Source: Seonamhaeicola sediminis (GTDB lineage: Bacteria > Bacteroidota > Bacteroidia > Flavobacteriales > Flavobacteriaceae). Taken from it: a stretch of DNA of 64,000 bases. This document shows, one piece after another, positions 1 to 9,037 of this stretch. The stretch covers positions 1 to 64,000 of the forward strand of contig NZ_SMZJ02000007.1 in the NCBI RefSeq assembly GCF_004358095.2, in the 5' to 3' direction. The translations under genes were made by a program, and so were the position numbers. The notes beneath the pieces are model-generated. The model searched no databases. It saw nothing but the letters and a program-made list of their open reading frames with translations, and was not told the origin of the DNA. Each line of letters begins with the position of its first letter. The stretch's first letter is position 1.

Positions 1-49
1 TCCTAGTCAAGCACATAAACAGCAGAACATAAAACTTAAAAAATGGACA

Positions 50-83
50 AAGAAAAACCATCAAAAGCTAGCTTTTGATGGTT
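50..83 (-). terminator. Rho-independent terminator
   Basis: A perfect 14-bp-arm palindrome, AACCATCAAAAGCT with its reverse complement, occupies 56-83. Read on the minus strand it runs into a T-rich tract, so it fits as the terminator of the acyl-CoA dehydrogenase gene that ends at 205. The rest of 1-204 holds no gene that I can see. Confidence 0.7.
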
Positions 84-204
84 CAAATATTAATACTAAT
101 TTTATTCAATAATCGGTCAACCTATTTTAGGACGACTCATTTATTTGATTACTACTCTATAAAAAGAGTTCTATATGATCATGCATTACTCAGAATAAAA
201 CGAG

Positions 205-1347
205 CTAATCTCTCAAAATACTTCTAGAGATTACAATCTTTTGAATTTCACTAGTGCCTTCATAAATCTGTGTAATTTTGGCATCTCTCATAAGGCGTTC
301 TACATGGTATTCTTTAACAAAACCATTGCCCCCATGAATTTGAACTGCTTCAACGGTATGTTTCATGGCTACTTCAGAAGCATAGAGCTTAGCCATAGCA
401 CTAGAACGGTCGTAATTATTTCCAATATCTTTATCATTAGCGGCTTTCATAACCAATAATCTGGCTGCTTCAATTTCAGTATACATGTCTGCTAGTTTAA
501 AGGCAATAGCCTGATGATTGGCTATTTCAGTACCAAAAGCTTTTCGTTCCTTGCTGTATTTTAACGCCAATTCATAAGCGCCTTGAGCAATGCCCAAAGC
601 TTGCGCCGCAATACCAATGCGTCCGCCAGATAAGGTTTTCATCGCAAATCTAAATCCAGACCCATTGGCACCAATTCTGTTTTCTTTTGGGACTTTAACG
701 TCATTAAACTGCAGTGTATGGGTGTCACTACCTCTAATGCCTAGCTTATCTTCTTTAGGCCCAATATCAAATCCTTTCATACCTTTTTCAATAATAAAAG
801 CATTGATACCGTGAGAACCTTTGTCTCTGTCGGTTTGTGCTATCACCAGATAAATTTCAGCACGCCCACCGTTGGTAATCCAATTTTTAGTACCATTTAA
901 AAGGTAATAGTCCCCTTTATCAATGGCTGTGGTTTTTTGTGATGTAGCATCACTTCCTGCTTCGGGTTCACTTAAACAAAACGCTCCAATGCATTCTCCT
1001 TTGGCAAGTCGTGTTAAATATTTCTCTTTTTGAGCTTCAGTTCCGTAAGCTTCCAAGCCATAACAAACTAATGAGTTATTTACAGAGACTATGACTGAAG
1101 CCGAGGCATCAATTTTAGAAAGCTCTTCCATAATTAGAACATAAGATATAGTGTCCATGCCACTTCCGCCATACTTCGGATCTACCATTACCCCCATGAA
1201 ACCTAATGCCCCCATTTTTTTTACTAGCTCATCTGGGAATACTTGATTATTATCGCGTTCAATAACACCTGGTAATAATTCGGTTTGCGCAAACTCTCGA
1301 GCTGCATTTTTAATCATGATATGTTCTTCAGAAAGCTTAAAATCCAT
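205..1347 (-). CDS. Acyl-CoA dehydrogenase
   Basis: FAD-dependent acyl-CoA dehydrogenase of the short/medium-chain (butyryl-CoA) type, which makes the trans-2,3 double bond of an acyl-CoA and passes electrons to ETF. The 380-aa length is normal for the family. The first family signature is visible as LSEPEAGSDA near residue 128, and the C-terminal signature as HGGNGFVKEYHVERLMRDAK followed by YEGTSEIQ, whose Glu near residue 363 is the usual catalytic base. The gene stands alone, divergent from anmK, with a terminator hairpin 120 bp downstream. Substrate chain length (butyryl, glutaryl or branched) cannot be told from the sequence. Confidence 0.93.
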   Translation of the reverse strand: MDFKLSEEHIMIKNAAREFAQTELLPGVIERDNNQVFPDELVKKMGALGFMGVMVDPKYGGSGMDTISYVLIMEELSKIDASASVIVSVNNSLVCYGLEAYGTEAQKEKYLTRLAKGECIGAFCLSEPEAGSDATSQKTTAIDKGDYYLLNGTKNWITNGGRAEIYLVIAQTDRDKGSHGINAFIIEKGMKGFDIGPKEDKLGIRGSDTHTLQFNDVKVPKENRIGANGSGFRFAMKTLSGGRIGIAAQALGIAQGAYELALKYSKERKAFGTEIANHQAIAFKLADMYTEIEAARLLVMKAANDKDIGNNYDRSSAMAKLYASEVAMKHTVEAVQIHGGNGFVKEYHVERLMRDAKITQIYEGTSEIQKIVISRSILRD

Positions 1348-1424
1348 AACTTCAATAAATTACTGATTTAATAAAATTAATAACAAATATAAATATTTGG
1401 TACAATATTTTTAACAAATATCTT

Positions 1425-1432
1425 TATTTTTG
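1425..1432 (+). promoter_or_regulatory. Putative -7 box for anmK
   Basis: TATTTTTG matches the Bacteroidetes -7 consensus TAnnTTTG. A TTTG at 1396-1399 is the nearest -33 candidate, but the 25-nt spacer is longer than the usual 17-23. The box lies only 5 nt before the ATG at 1438, so a transcript from it would be nearly leaderless. Confidence 0.4.
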
Positions 1433-1437
1433 TGAAT

Positions 1438-2502
1438 ATGATAAAATACAACTATAAAATCATAGGGGTCATGTCGGGAACCTCATTGGATGGTATCGAT
1501 TTGGTTTATGTTTCTTTTGAATGTAACAACATTTGGGAATTTCAAATTCATCTTGCAGAAACAATTCCGTATAGCAGTCATTGGAAAATGGTTTTGGCAG
1601 ATTTAACGTTAAGATCCTCAGAGGATTTATATCAAATAGATCGAGATTATACGGACTATTTAGCTTCAGTTATTTGTGATTTTATAAACAGGCATGATAT
1701 TATTGATATTGATGCTATTTGTTCACATGGGCATACTGCTTTACATCAGCCAGAAAAAAAACTAACCTATCAAATTGGGAATTTACCTCTTTTAGCCACT
1801 TTAGTAAACAAAAGAGTGGTATGTGACTTTAGAATTCAAGATGTTATACTAGGTGGACAAGGAGCTCCTTTGGTGCCTATTGGAGATAAGTTCCTTTTTT
1901 CTGAATATGATTATTGTATCAATCTTGGTGGGTTTGCTAATATCTCCTCTGAAGTCAATAACAAGCGTATTGCTTATGATATCTGTCCGGTTAATATTGT
2001 TCTAAATCATTATGTGAAAAAATTAGGTTTAAATTATGATGATAAAGGACAATTAGCTTCCAAGGGAAACCTTAATTTTGATTTGATAGAAGCGCTAAAT
2101 ACACTAAGTTTTTATGAAAAGTTGCCACCTAAATCCTTAGGATTAGAATGGGTAAAACGCTATGTGATACCCTTGGTTGATTCCTTTAATTTAGAAATAA
2201 AAGATGTATTACGCACTTTTGTAGAGCATATAGCTATTCAAATTTCAAAAAGTATTTCAGAAATTCCTAATGGTTCTGTTTTGGTAACTGGTGGAGGGGC
2301 CTACAATACTTTTTTAATAGAAAGGGTAAAAGAACTTTCAGGGAATAAAATTATTATTCCTTCAAAAGAGATTATAGAGTTTAAAGAAGCATTAATTTTT
2401 GGTTTTTTAGGTGTTTTAAAACTAAGAAACGAAATAAATTGTTTAAAAAGTGTCACTGGAGCATCAAAAAACCATAGTTCTGGAAAAGTTTTTATTCCTT
2501 AA
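1438..2502 (+). CDS. anmK: Anhydro-N-acetylmuramic acid kinase
   Basis: Cytoplasmic kinase that cleaves and phosphorylates 1,6-anhydro-MurNAc during cell-wall recycling, giving MurNAc-6-phosphate. The N-terminal family signature GVMSGTSLDGID is clear, as is the C-terminal phosphate-binding segment VLVTGGGAYN near residue 285. Length (354 aa) is slightly below that of the E. coli enzyme (369). I start at ATG 1438 rather than the in-frame GTG at 1432, because the GTG falls inside a -7-like promoter box. It is divergent from the acyl-CoA dehydrogenase gene. Confidence 0.93.
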   Translation: MIKYNYKIIGVMSGTSLDGIDLVYVSFECNNIWEFQIHLAETIPYSSHWKMVLADLTLRSSEDLYQIDRDYTDYLASVICDFINRHDIIDIDAICSHGHTALHQPEKKLTYQIGNLPLLATLVNKRVVCDFRIQDVILGGQGAPLVPIGDKFLFSEYDYCINLGGFANISSEVNNKRIAYDICPVNIVLNHYVKKLGLNYDDKGQLASKGNLNFDLIEALNTLSFYEKLPPKSLGLEWVKRYVIPLVDSFNLEIKDVLRTFVEHIAIQISKSISEIPNGSVLVTGGGAYNTFLIERVKELSGNKIIIPSKEIIEFKEALIFGFLGVLKLRNEINCLKSVTGASKNHSSGKVFIP

Positions 2503-2663
2503 AAATAACAGCAAATTAATATTAAAGCTGCCAAGTTTTTTATATTTGTTACTTAATGAAATCAAAAAATGCTTATACAAAATGACTCAACTTTAGTTAC
2601 AACAAATTCATGATTCTAGTCTCAAATAAGTTGACTTTATGTTGAATTAATGCTGTATAACAA

Positions 2664-3890
2664 ATGAAAGATTTATTAAAACGTTACGAAAACAAAGAAC
2701 CAGAAATAGTTTTTAATTGGAAAGACTCCAAAACAGATGCAGAGGGATGGGTAGTGATAAACTCTTTACGGGGAGGAGCAGCTGGTGGTGGAACACGCAT
2801 GAGAAAGGGGTTGGATATGAATGAAGTGTTATCGCTAGCAAAAACTATGGAAATTAAGTTTACAGTTTCAGGACCCGCTATTGGAGGTGCTAAATCAGGT
2901 ATTAATTTTGATCCCAAAGACCCAAGAAAAGAACAGGTTTTAGAACGTTGGTACTCTGTGGTTTCACCATTACTAAAAAGCTATTATGGTACTGGAGGCG
3001 ATATGAACGTAGATGAAACTCATGAAGTTATTCCAATTACAGAGCAAAGTGGGGTTTGGCACCCACAGGAAGGCGTTTTTAATGGACACTTCAAACCTAC
3101 CGAAGCTGATAAAATAAATAGGATTGGTCAGTTACGGCAAGGTGTAATAAAGGTTATTGAAAACCCTATTTACTCACCAGATGTTTCCAGAAAATATACT
3201 GTTGCAGATATGATAACCGGTTTTGGTGTTGCTGAAGCCGTAAAGCATTATTACAATATTTATGGCGGTGACATTAAGGGAAAACGAGCTGTAGTTCAGG
3301 GGTTTGGAAATGTTGGGGCTGCCGCCGCGTTTTATCTGTCTCAAATGGGAGCTAAAATTGTTGGTATTATTGATATTGCTGGCGCCCTGATAAATGATGA
3401 AGGTTTTTCATTTAATGATATAAGTCATTTTTTTCTAAACAAAAAGGGTAATACTTTAGCTGGTGAAAATTTAGTTTCTTTTGAGGAGGCCAATGAAAAA
3501 ATTTGGGGCTTAAACACAGAAATTTTTGCTCCTTGTGCTGCATCACGTTTAATTACTATTCATCAAATTGATGAAATGATAGATAGCGGATTGGAAGTAG
3601 TGTCTTGTGGAGCCAATGTGCCTTTTGCTGATAAAGAGATTTTCTTTGGACCCATTATGGAGCATACAGATTACCGTGTGAGTTTAATTCCAGACTTTAT
3701 TTCAAACTGTGGAATGGCAAGAGTTTTTGCCTATTTTATGGAACGTAGAGTACAAATGACAGACGAAGCAATTTTTAACGATACATCAAATACAATAAAA
3801 AAAGCCATGGAGAAAGTATATAGCAAAAATCCTGCTAAAACAGGATTGAGTGCTACCGCTTTTGAGATAGCGCTTAACCAACTTATTTAA
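2664..3890 (+). CDS. Glu/Leu/Phe/Val dehydrogenase
   Basis: NAD(P)-dependent amino-acid dehydrogenase of the Glu/Leu/Phe/Val family (408 aa). The N-terminal catalytic domain shows the substrate-binding segment GPAIGGAKSGI with the catalytic Lys; the C-terminal Rossmann domain shows VQGFGNVGAAAAF near residue 214. Whether it acts on glutamate or a branched/aromatic amino acid cannot be decided from these motifs. The nhaD gene begins 8 nt after its stop, so the two are likely co-transcribed. The 160-bp upstream region has a TATATTTG box at 2541-2548 without a convincing -33 partner. Confidence 0.9.
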   Translation: MKDLLKRYENKEPEIVFNWKDSKTDAEGWVVINSLRGGAAGGGTRMRKGLDMNEVLSLAKTMEIKFTVSGPAIGGAKSGINFDPKDPRKEQVLERWYSVVSPLLKSYYGTGGDMNVDETHEVIPITEQSGVWHPQEGVFNGHFKPTEADKINRIGQLRQGVIKVIENPIYSPDVSRKYTVADMITGFGVAEAVKHYYNIYGGDIKGKRAVVQGFGNVGAAAAFYLSQMGAKIVGIIDIAGALINDEGFSFNDISHFFLNKKGNTLAGENLVSFEEANEKIWGLNTEIFAPCAASRLITIHQIDEMIDSGLEVVSCGANVPFADKEIFFGPIMEHTDYRVSLIPDFISNCGMARVFAYFMERRVQMTDEAIFNDTSNTIKKAMEKVYSKNPAKTGLSATAFEIALNQLI

Positions 3891-3898
3891 ATAAATTT

Positions 3899-5290
3899 AT
3901 GGAAGCAGCAATTATTTTAGTTTTTGTAATGGGTTATTTAGCCATTACCCTTGAGCACAGTATAAAAATAGATAAATTAATTCCTGCTCTGGTGATGATG
4001 GCCATTTGTTGGGCCTTAATAGCTTTAGGATTAGAGCATTTTTCACAGTGGTTTGATTCTGGAAAGCATGCCCTTTTAGAGAATTTTGGCTTATTGGAGC
4101 ACGAAGAAAAGGTGCATTTAATGGAGGAAACCCTGTTGCATCATTTAGGGAAGACTTCCGAAATTCTGGTATTCCTTTTAGGCGCTATGACCATTGTTGA
4201 AATTATTGACTATTTTGATGGGTTTGCAACCATCAAAGGATTTATTAAAACTAAAAAGAAAACCAAGATTTTATGGATTTTTTCAATCTTAGCATTCATT
4301 CTTTCAGCTATTATTGATAATCTTACGGCAACCATCGTACTTATTTCAATCCTTCAAAAAATTGTAAAAGATAGAAATACAAGAATATGGTATGCTGGTT
4401 TAATTATCATTGCTGCCAATGCAGGTGGTGCTTGGTCTCCAATTGGCGATGTAACCACTACTATGCTTTGGATAGGTAATAAAGTATCTACTGGAAATTT
4501 AATAGCTTATTTATTAATACCGTCGTTCTTCTGTATGGCGGTTCCATCTTTAATAGCTTCCTTTTTGCCAGCTTTTAAAGGTGAATTAGATATTGAAGAG
4601 GTAGATGATAAGCCAAAGTCTAGGTTTAGTTCCACCATGCTATATTTAGGATTGGGAGCTATTGTATTTGTGCCAATTTTTAAAATGGTAACACATTTAC
4701 CTCCTTACGTTGGAATGATGCTTTCTTTAGGTGTAGTAGCAACATTTGCCGAAATTTACAGTAGTTCTAGGTTTACTATGACTATAGTTGATTCACATGA
4801 AAGCGATGCGCATGCACATCATAGTCCAGTGCATTATTCATTGTCAAAAATTGAATTACCAAGTATACTATTCTTCTTAGGAATTTTGATGGCTGTAGCC
4901 GCTTTGGAATCTTTAGGAATTTTATTTGGGGCAGCTGATTGGTTACGAGAGAGTACTCCGCAATTAGGAACTGAAATTGAGTCAAGAGGTGTGTCAGATT
5001 TGGTAGTTATGTTTTTAGGAGTTGGGTCTGCGGTAATAGATAACGTGCCTTTGGTGGCAGCTAGCTTAGGTATGTTTTCAGAACCATTAGACAATCAACT
5101 TTGGCACTTCATTGCATTTTCTGCTGGAACGGGCGGAAGTATGTTAATTATTGGGTCTGCTGCAGGAGTAGTTGCTATGGGAATGGAAAAAATAGACTTC
5201 TTCTGGTACTTACGCAAAATATCTTGGTTAGCATTCATTGGTTTTGTTATAGGTTCTGCTGCATTTATGGTGATGAGAGCCATTCTTTAG
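3899..5290 (+). CDS. nhaD: Sodium:proton antiporter NhaD
   Basis: Polytopic inner-membrane Na+/H+ antiporter of the NhaD/ArsB (ion transporter) superfamily, about 11-12 hydrophobic segments over 463 aa. Family-type intramembrane motifs are visible: IDNLTATIVLISIL in the first half, then NAGGAWSPIGDVTTTM, and a second inverted-repeat half with VIDNVPLVAAS. A His/Asp-rich loop (HESDAHAHHSPVH) lies between halves and faces solvent. It follows the amino-acid dehydrogenase by 8 nt. NhaD fits a salt-exposed marine lifestyle. Confidence 0.92.
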   Translation: MEAAIILVFVMGYLAITLEHSIKIDKLIPALVMMAICWALIALGLEHFSQWFDSGKHALLENFGLLEHEEKVHLMEETLLHHLGKTSEILVFLLGAMTIVEIIDYFDGFATIKGFIKTKKKTKILWIFSILAFILSAIIDNLTATIVLISILQKIVKDRNTRIWYAGLIIIAANAGGAWSPIGDVTTTMLWIGNKVSTGNLIAYLLIPSFFCMAVPSLIASFLPAFKGELDIEEVDDKPKSRFSSTMLYLGLGAIVFVPIFKMVTHLPPYVGMMLSLGVVATFAEIYSSSRFTMTIVDSHESDAHAHHSPVHYSLSKIELPSILFFLGILMAVAALESLGILFGAADWLRESTPQLGTEIESRGVSDLVVMFLGVGSAVIDNVPLVAASLGMFSEPLDNQLWHFIAFSAGTGGSMLIIGSAAGVVAMGMEKIDFFWYLRKISWLAFIGFVIGSAAFMVMRAIL

Positions 5291-5329
5291 ATAAATTTTT
5301 GTAATATTTAGCATTTGGTCTAATAATTG

Positions 5330-5360
5330 TTTGTCTGGTTTTAATCAAAAGCTATTTTTG
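5330..5360 (+). promoter_or_regulatory. Promoter of exbB-exbD-tonB-folC
   Basis: TTTG at 5330-5333, a 19-nt spacer, and TATTTTTG at 5353-5360 match the Bacteroidetes housekeeping promoter (TTTG-N17-23-TAnnTTTG). The expected start site lies about 45 nt before the exbB ATG at 5414. Confidence 0.7.
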
Positions 5361-5413
5361 TTATACTTTAACAAAAAAAGTGACGTTATACAGTTGCAAT
5401 AAATTGATATTAT

Positions 5414-6121
5414 ATGCTAAACCTATTTTTAACCTTACCAAATGCTCAAGAAGGAGCAGAAGCAATAGCTGAAGGAGAATCAGTAGAAAAAACCTTATCT
5501 ATAATTGAACTAATAACCAGCGGTGGTGCAGCAGGACAAGTTATTATTGCTATCCTGTTCTTGTTATTAATATTTGCTGTTTATATTTATTTTGAAAGGT
5601 TATTTGCTATTAAAGCAGCATCAAAGGTTGATTCAAATTTCATGAATCAAATAAAAGACCATGTTAGTAATGGCAAAATAGATTCAGCACAGGTACTATG
5701 TGCTCAGGTAAATACACCAGTTTCAAGATTAATAGGAAAAGGTATTACCAGAATTGGTAAACCTCTTGCAGATATTAATACAACCATAGAAAATGCTGGT
5801 CGTTTAGAAATTTACGGATTGGAAAAGAACGTTAGTATTCTGGCTACTATTTCGGGTGCAGCTCCCATGATTGGGTTCCTTGGTACGGTTGTTGGAATGA
5901 TATTGGCAATATTTGAACTGGCCAATGCTGGAGGGTCTATTCAAATGGATGTCTTAGCTGGCGGATTGTATACAGCAATGACCACTACCGTTGGTGGTTT
6001 AATTGTGGGTATTGTTGCTTACATTGCTTACAACCATTTAGTGGTTAGAACCGATAAAGTGGTGTATCAAATGGAAGCTAACTCTTTAGAGTTTTTGGAT
6101 CATTTAAACGAACCTACGTAG
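5414..6121 (+). CDS. exbB: ExbB/TolQ/MotA-family proton channel
   Basis: Inner-membrane proton-channel subunit that with ExbD energises TonB-dependent transport. Three membrane segments are evident: near residues 40-60 (IIAILFLLLIFAVYIYF), about 145-170 (ISGAAPMIGFLGTVVGMI), and about 185-210 (MTTTVGGLIVGIVAYIAY). The APMIGFLGTVVGM stretch is the family hallmark. 235 aa is normal. First gene of a four-gene run; exbD starts 1 nt after its stop. The partner order (exbD, then a TonB-like protein) favours ExbB over TolQ. Confidence 0.92.
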   Translation: MLNLFLTLPNAQEGAEAIAEGESVEKTLSIIELITSGGAAGQVIIAILFLLLIFAVYIYFERLFAIKAASKVDSNFMNQIKDHVSNGKIDSAQVLCAQVNTPVSRLIGKGITRIGKPLADINTTIENAGRLEIYGLEKNVSILATISGAAPMIGFLGTVVGMILAIFELANAGGSIQMDVLAGGLYTAMTTTVGGLIVGIVAYIAYNHLVVRTDKVVYQMEANSLEFLDHLNEPT

Positions 6122-6122
6122 T

Positions 6123-6518
6123 ATGAATTTTAGAGGAAGAAATAAAGTTACACCAGAATTCAATATGTCGTCAATGACAGATATTGTATTTCTGTTATTA
6201 ATTTTTTTCATGATTGCTTCTACTTTGGTGTCTGCAGAGGCTATAGATTTATTGTTGCCTAAGTCGTCTAGTAAAACTACTCAGGTAAAAAACATATCAG
6301 TAAGTGTCAACCAAAAGCATCAATATTTTGTAGATATGAAAATGGTACCCAAGAGTCAGCTAGAAGAGACTATTCTCAAGGCTATACAAGGTAGTAGTAC
6401 ATCGTCAATTACGATTAGATCGGATCAAGACGTTGAAATGAAACATGTGGTTTATATCATGGATATTGCTAATAGAAATAGGATTAAATCTACCTTGGCG
6501 GTAAAGTCTGCTAATTAA
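6123..6518 (+). CDS. exbD: ExbD/TolR-family biopolymer transporter
   Basis: 131-aa partner of the ExbB channel: short cytoplasmic N-terminus, one membrane helix with the essential Asp (MSSMTDIVFLLLIFFMIAST, residues about 17-36), and a periplasmic domain ending in IRSDQDVEMKHVVYIMDIANR, typical of ExbD. The gene is packed between exbB (1-nt gap) and the TonB-like gene (26-nt gap), so the three form one energising unit. Confidence 0.92.
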   Translation: MNFRGRNKVTPEFNMSSMTDIVFLLLIFFMIASTLVSAEAIDLLLPKSSSKTTQVKNISVSVNQKHQYFVDMKMVPKSQLEETILKAIQGSSTSSITIRSDQDVEMKHVVYIMDIANRNRIKSTLAVKSAN

Positions 6519-6544
6519 ATTCTAGGATTAGAAAATCATTAATA

Positions 6545-7393
6545 ATGAAGTATTTTGAAACAAAACATGAAAAGGATTCGGCAAAAATAACGTTGCTGAT
6601 TACCTTGATTTTGTTACTAATGATTTTTGTCATGGGACCACAATACATGGATCCGCCAGAAGAATATGGGGTAGCCGTTAACTTCGGGAATTCAAGTGTA
6701 GGGCAAGGAAGAATACAGCCAAAAAAGCCAGTTAAGTCTGAACCTAAACAAATAGAGCAACCCCCGCAACCTGAGGCTTCAAAATCAGAACCAACAAAAT
6801 CTTCCGAAGTAAAAGAAGATATTTTAACCCAAGAGGATGAAGAAGCCATCACTATTCAAAAACAAAAGGAAGCCGAGGCTAAGGCAAAAGCCATTGCAGA
6901 AGCTAAGGCAAAGGCAGAAGCTGAACGTATTGCTAAAGAAAAGCGTGAGCAAGAAGAAAAGAAGAAAAAGTTAGACGCCTTGATTGGAGGCGTTAGTAAC
7001 TCTGAAGGTTCAGAAACAGGAAGTGAAGGTAATGACAATACCCCAGGTGATAAAGGCCAGCTAGATGGGAATCCTTATGCATCAAGTTATTTTGGTGACC
7101 CCGGAACTGGTAGTGGTGGTGTTGGTTACGGGCTTAATGGACGTGGAGTGCCTACTCGTGAAATATTTAAACAAGATTGTAACGAATCTGGATTGGTGGT
7201 GGTGCAAATAGAAGTTGATAGAAACGGGCGAGTTACAAAGGCTATTCCTGGAGTAAAAGGCACAACCAACAATGCGTCATGTTTACTAGAACCTGCAAAA
7301 AAAATAGCACTTTCTCACAAGTGGCGCCCAGATTCTAAAGCGCCTTCAAGACAAATAGGTTTTGTTAGTGTTAACTTTAACTTGGGGCAATAA
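6545..7393 (+). CDS. TonB-like energy transducer
   Basis: 282-aa protein with TonB architecture. A single N-terminal membrane helix (residues about 16-36) is followed by a Pro/Lys/Glu-rich spacer and a long Ala/Lys/Glu coiled-coil (residues about 95-140). A Gly/Ser-rich linker leads to a C-terminal domain (ESGLVVVQIEVDRNGRVTKA...) like TonB C-terminal domains. It would span the periplasm and drive outer-membrane receptors using ExbB/ExbD. The coiled-coil also resembles TolA-type spacers, but no TolB or Pal gene is nearby. folC starts 3 nt after its stop. Confidence 0.85.
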   Translation: MKYFETKHEKDSAKITLLITLILLLMIFVMGPQYMDPPEEYGVAVNFGNSSVGQGRIQPKKPVKSEPKQIEQPPQPEASKSEPTKSSEVKEDILTQEDEEAITIQKQKEAEAKAKAIAEAKAKAEAERIAKEKREQEEKKKKLDALIGGVSNSEGSETGSEGNDNTPGDKGQLDGNPYASSYFGDPGTGSGGVGYGLNGRGVPTREIFKQDCNESGLVVVQIEVDRNGRVTKAIPGVKGTTNNASCLLEPAKKIALSHKWRPDSKAPSRQIGFVSVNFNLGQ

Positions 7394-7396
7394 TTC

Positions 7397-8614
7397 ATGA
7401 ATTATAAAGATACTCTCAATTGGATGTTTTCGCAACTTCCCATGTATCAGCGTCAGGGTAAATCAGCTTACAAAGCAGATTTAAGCAATACGCATTTATT
7501 AGTAAACCATTTAAAAAATCCGCATAAAAAGTTTAGGTCTGTTCATGTGGCAGGAACTAATGGAAAAGGTTCTACCAGTCATATGTTAGCCTCCATCTTA
7601 CAAGAGGCAGGATATAAAGTGGGACTATATACGTCACCTCACTTAAAAGATTTTAGAGAACGTATTAAAATTAATGGGCAAGTAGTTAGTAAACAATTTG
7701 TAATTGGTTTTATAAAGCGTAATAAACCTTTTTTTGAAGCACATCAGTTGTCTTTTTTTGAAATGACCGTTGGAATGGCTTTTGATTATTTCGATAAACA
7801 AAAAGTTGATATGGCAGTTATTGAAGTTGGTATGGGAGGACGTTTAGATTCTACCAACGTTATTATGCCTGAAGTTTCCGTAATTACCAATATAGGTTTA
7901 GATCACACCCAATTTTTAGGAGAGACACTAGAAAAGATTGCGACCGAAAAAGGCGGTATTATTAAACCTAACATACCTGTTGTTATTGGTGAGACCCAAA
8001 GTGAAACGAAAGAAGTCTTTAAAGAACTAGCTCAACTAAATAACTCCAAAATTGTATTTGCCGATAAAGAAATTGATGTGGTTTTAGAAAGTGATTTAAA
8101 AGGAACTTATCAACCTAAAAATATTAAAACAGCAGTTCAAACTATTCAAGAATTGAGGTTAAAAGGATATCATATTTCCGAAGCACATTTAAAAAAAGGA
8201 CTATTAAATGTAGTTAAAAACACCAATTTACAAGGACGTTGGCAAGTTTTAGGGTCTCAACCCAAAGTGGTTTGTGATACGGGGCACAATAAAGAGGGAC
8301 TTAGTTATGTAATGTCTCAAATTTCAAAAGAAACCTTTCAGAAATTACATATTGTTTTTGGTGTGGTAAACGATAAGGATGTCAATTCTATTATTGATTT
8401 ATTACCAAAAGAAGCCACCTACTATTTATGTAAACCAGAAATTTCTAGAGGGCTACCAGCTAAAGACCTAAAACAGTTTTTTAATGACTATGGATTAAAA
8501 GGGGAAGCTTATAACTCTGTAAATAAGGCGTATAAAAAAGCCTTAAAGAACGCTTCATCTGAGGATTTTATTTTTGTAGGAGGGAGTACTTTTGTGGTGG
8601 CTGAAATAATTTAA
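7397..8614 (+). CDS. folC: Folylpolyglutamate synthase / dihydrofolate synthase
   Basis: Mur-ligase-family enzyme that adds glutamate to folates, and probably also to dihydropteroate as in most bacteria. The ATP-binding loop VAGTNGKGSTSHMLASIL lies near residue 52; the segment EVGMGGRLDSTNVI and the C-terminal-domain start VCDTGHNKEGL are family landmarks. Length 405 aa is normal. It starts 3 nt after the TonB-like gene and is the last gene of the exbB operon; the tRNA-Val promoter begins 18 bp after its stop. Confidence 0.92.
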   Translation: MNYKDTLNWMFSQLPMYQRQGKSAYKADLSNTHLLVNHLKNPHKKFRSVHVAGTNGKGSTSHMLASILQEAGYKVGLYTSPHLKDFRERIKINGQVVSKQFVIGFIKRNKPFFEAHQLSFFEMTVGMAFDYFDKQKVDMAVIEVGMGGRLDSTNVIMPEVSVITNIGLDHTQFLGETLEKIATEKGGIIKPNIPVVIGETQSETKEVFKELAQLNNSKIVFADKEIDVVLESDLKGTYQPKNIKTAVQTIQELRLKGYHISEAHLKKGLLNVVKNTNLQGRWQVLGSQPKVVCDTGHNKEGLSYVMSQISKETFQKLHIVFGVVNDKDVNSIIDLLPKEATYYLCKPEISRGLPAKDLKQFFNDYGLKGEAYNSVNKAYKKALKNASSEDFIFVGGSTFVVAEII

Positions 8615-8632
8615 ATTTTCTTTAAAAAAGTT

Positions 8633-8662
8633 TTTGGAATATTAAAAACTAGGTTATATTTG
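8633..8662 (+). promoter_or_regulatory. Promoter of tRNA-Val
   Basis: TTTG at 8633-8636, an 18-nt spacer and TATATTTG at 8655-8662 match the Bacteroidetes promoter consensus. The predicted transcript start (about 8669) is about 8 nt before the mature tRNA 5' end. Confidence 0.75.
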
Positions 8663-8676
8663 CACACCTATTTATA

Positions 8677-8751
8677 GGGCGCGTAGCTCAGTTGGTTCAG
8701 AGCACTTGGTTTACACCCAAGGGGTCAGGGGTTCGAATCCCTTCGCGCCCA
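8677..8751 (+). tRNA. tRNA-Val (anticodon UAC)
   Basis: A full cloverleaf of 75 nt including the discriminator A. The acceptor GGGCGCG pairs with CGCGCCC; the D arm is GCTC/GAGC; the anticodon arm is CTTGG-TTTACAC-CCAAG with anticodon TAC (Val); the T arm is AGGGG-TTCGAAT-CCCTT. CCA is not encoded. It has its own promoter and a terminator starting 4 nt downstream. Its 3' part recurs twice downstream in broken form (9038-9130 and 9415-9504), between the GIY-YIG genes. Confidence 0.95.
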
Positions 8752-8754
8752 CAG

Positions 8755-8784
8755 AAGCTTCCAGAAATGGGGGCTTTTTTTTTT
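8755..8784 (+). terminator. tRNA-Val terminator (unit 1)
   Basis: Stem AAGCTTCC / GGGGGCTT (8 bp with two G-T pairs), a 6-nt loop, then ten T. It ends the tRNA transcript and directly abuts the start of the first GIY-YIG gene. Confidence 0.75.
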
Positions 8785-8788
8785 GAAT

Positions 8789-9037
8789 ATGAAATACTTC
8801 CTATATATCCTTTATTCTCAAAGTTTAGACAAATATTATGTAGGTTCAACTTCAAGCGTTGTTGATAGGCTATCAAAACATTTATCCAATCATAAAGGGT
8901 TTACTTCCAAAGCTAGAGATTGGATAATTAAATATTCAGAAGGTTATACAACTAAGGAGGATGCTTTAAAAAGAGAATTACAAATAAAAAAATGGAAGAG
9001 TAGGAAAATGATAGAAAAGTTAATTAATGGAAAGTAA
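8789..9037 (+). CDS. Small GIY-YIG nuclease-domain protein, copy 1
   Basis: 82-aa single-domain protein of the GIY-YIG (UvrC/URI-type) nuclease superfamily. The motif residues are present: FLYILYS (GIY-equivalent), YYVGST (YIG-equivalent), the catalytic-type Arg in DRLSKH and the Glu in ALKRELQIKKW, so it looks catalytically intact. I use ATG 8789; a TTG at 8783 overlaps the T-tract of the tRNA terminator. No ribosome-binding site or separate promoter is visible, so expression would need read-through of that terminator. Copy 2 differs at 3 residues (R/K, S/T, S/I). Function is not established; the position at a tRNA end suggests a mobile or homing role. Confidence 0.85.
   Translation: MKYFLYILYSQSLDKYYVGSTSSVVDRLSKHLSNHKGFTSKARDWIIKYSEGYTTKEDALKRELQIKKWKSRKMIEKLINGK

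Noticed and set aside
4834-5094. Antisense frame in nhaD
   Set aside because: Overlaps a clear membrane transporter gene on the other strand; low-complexity composition typical of antisense to hydrophobic helices.
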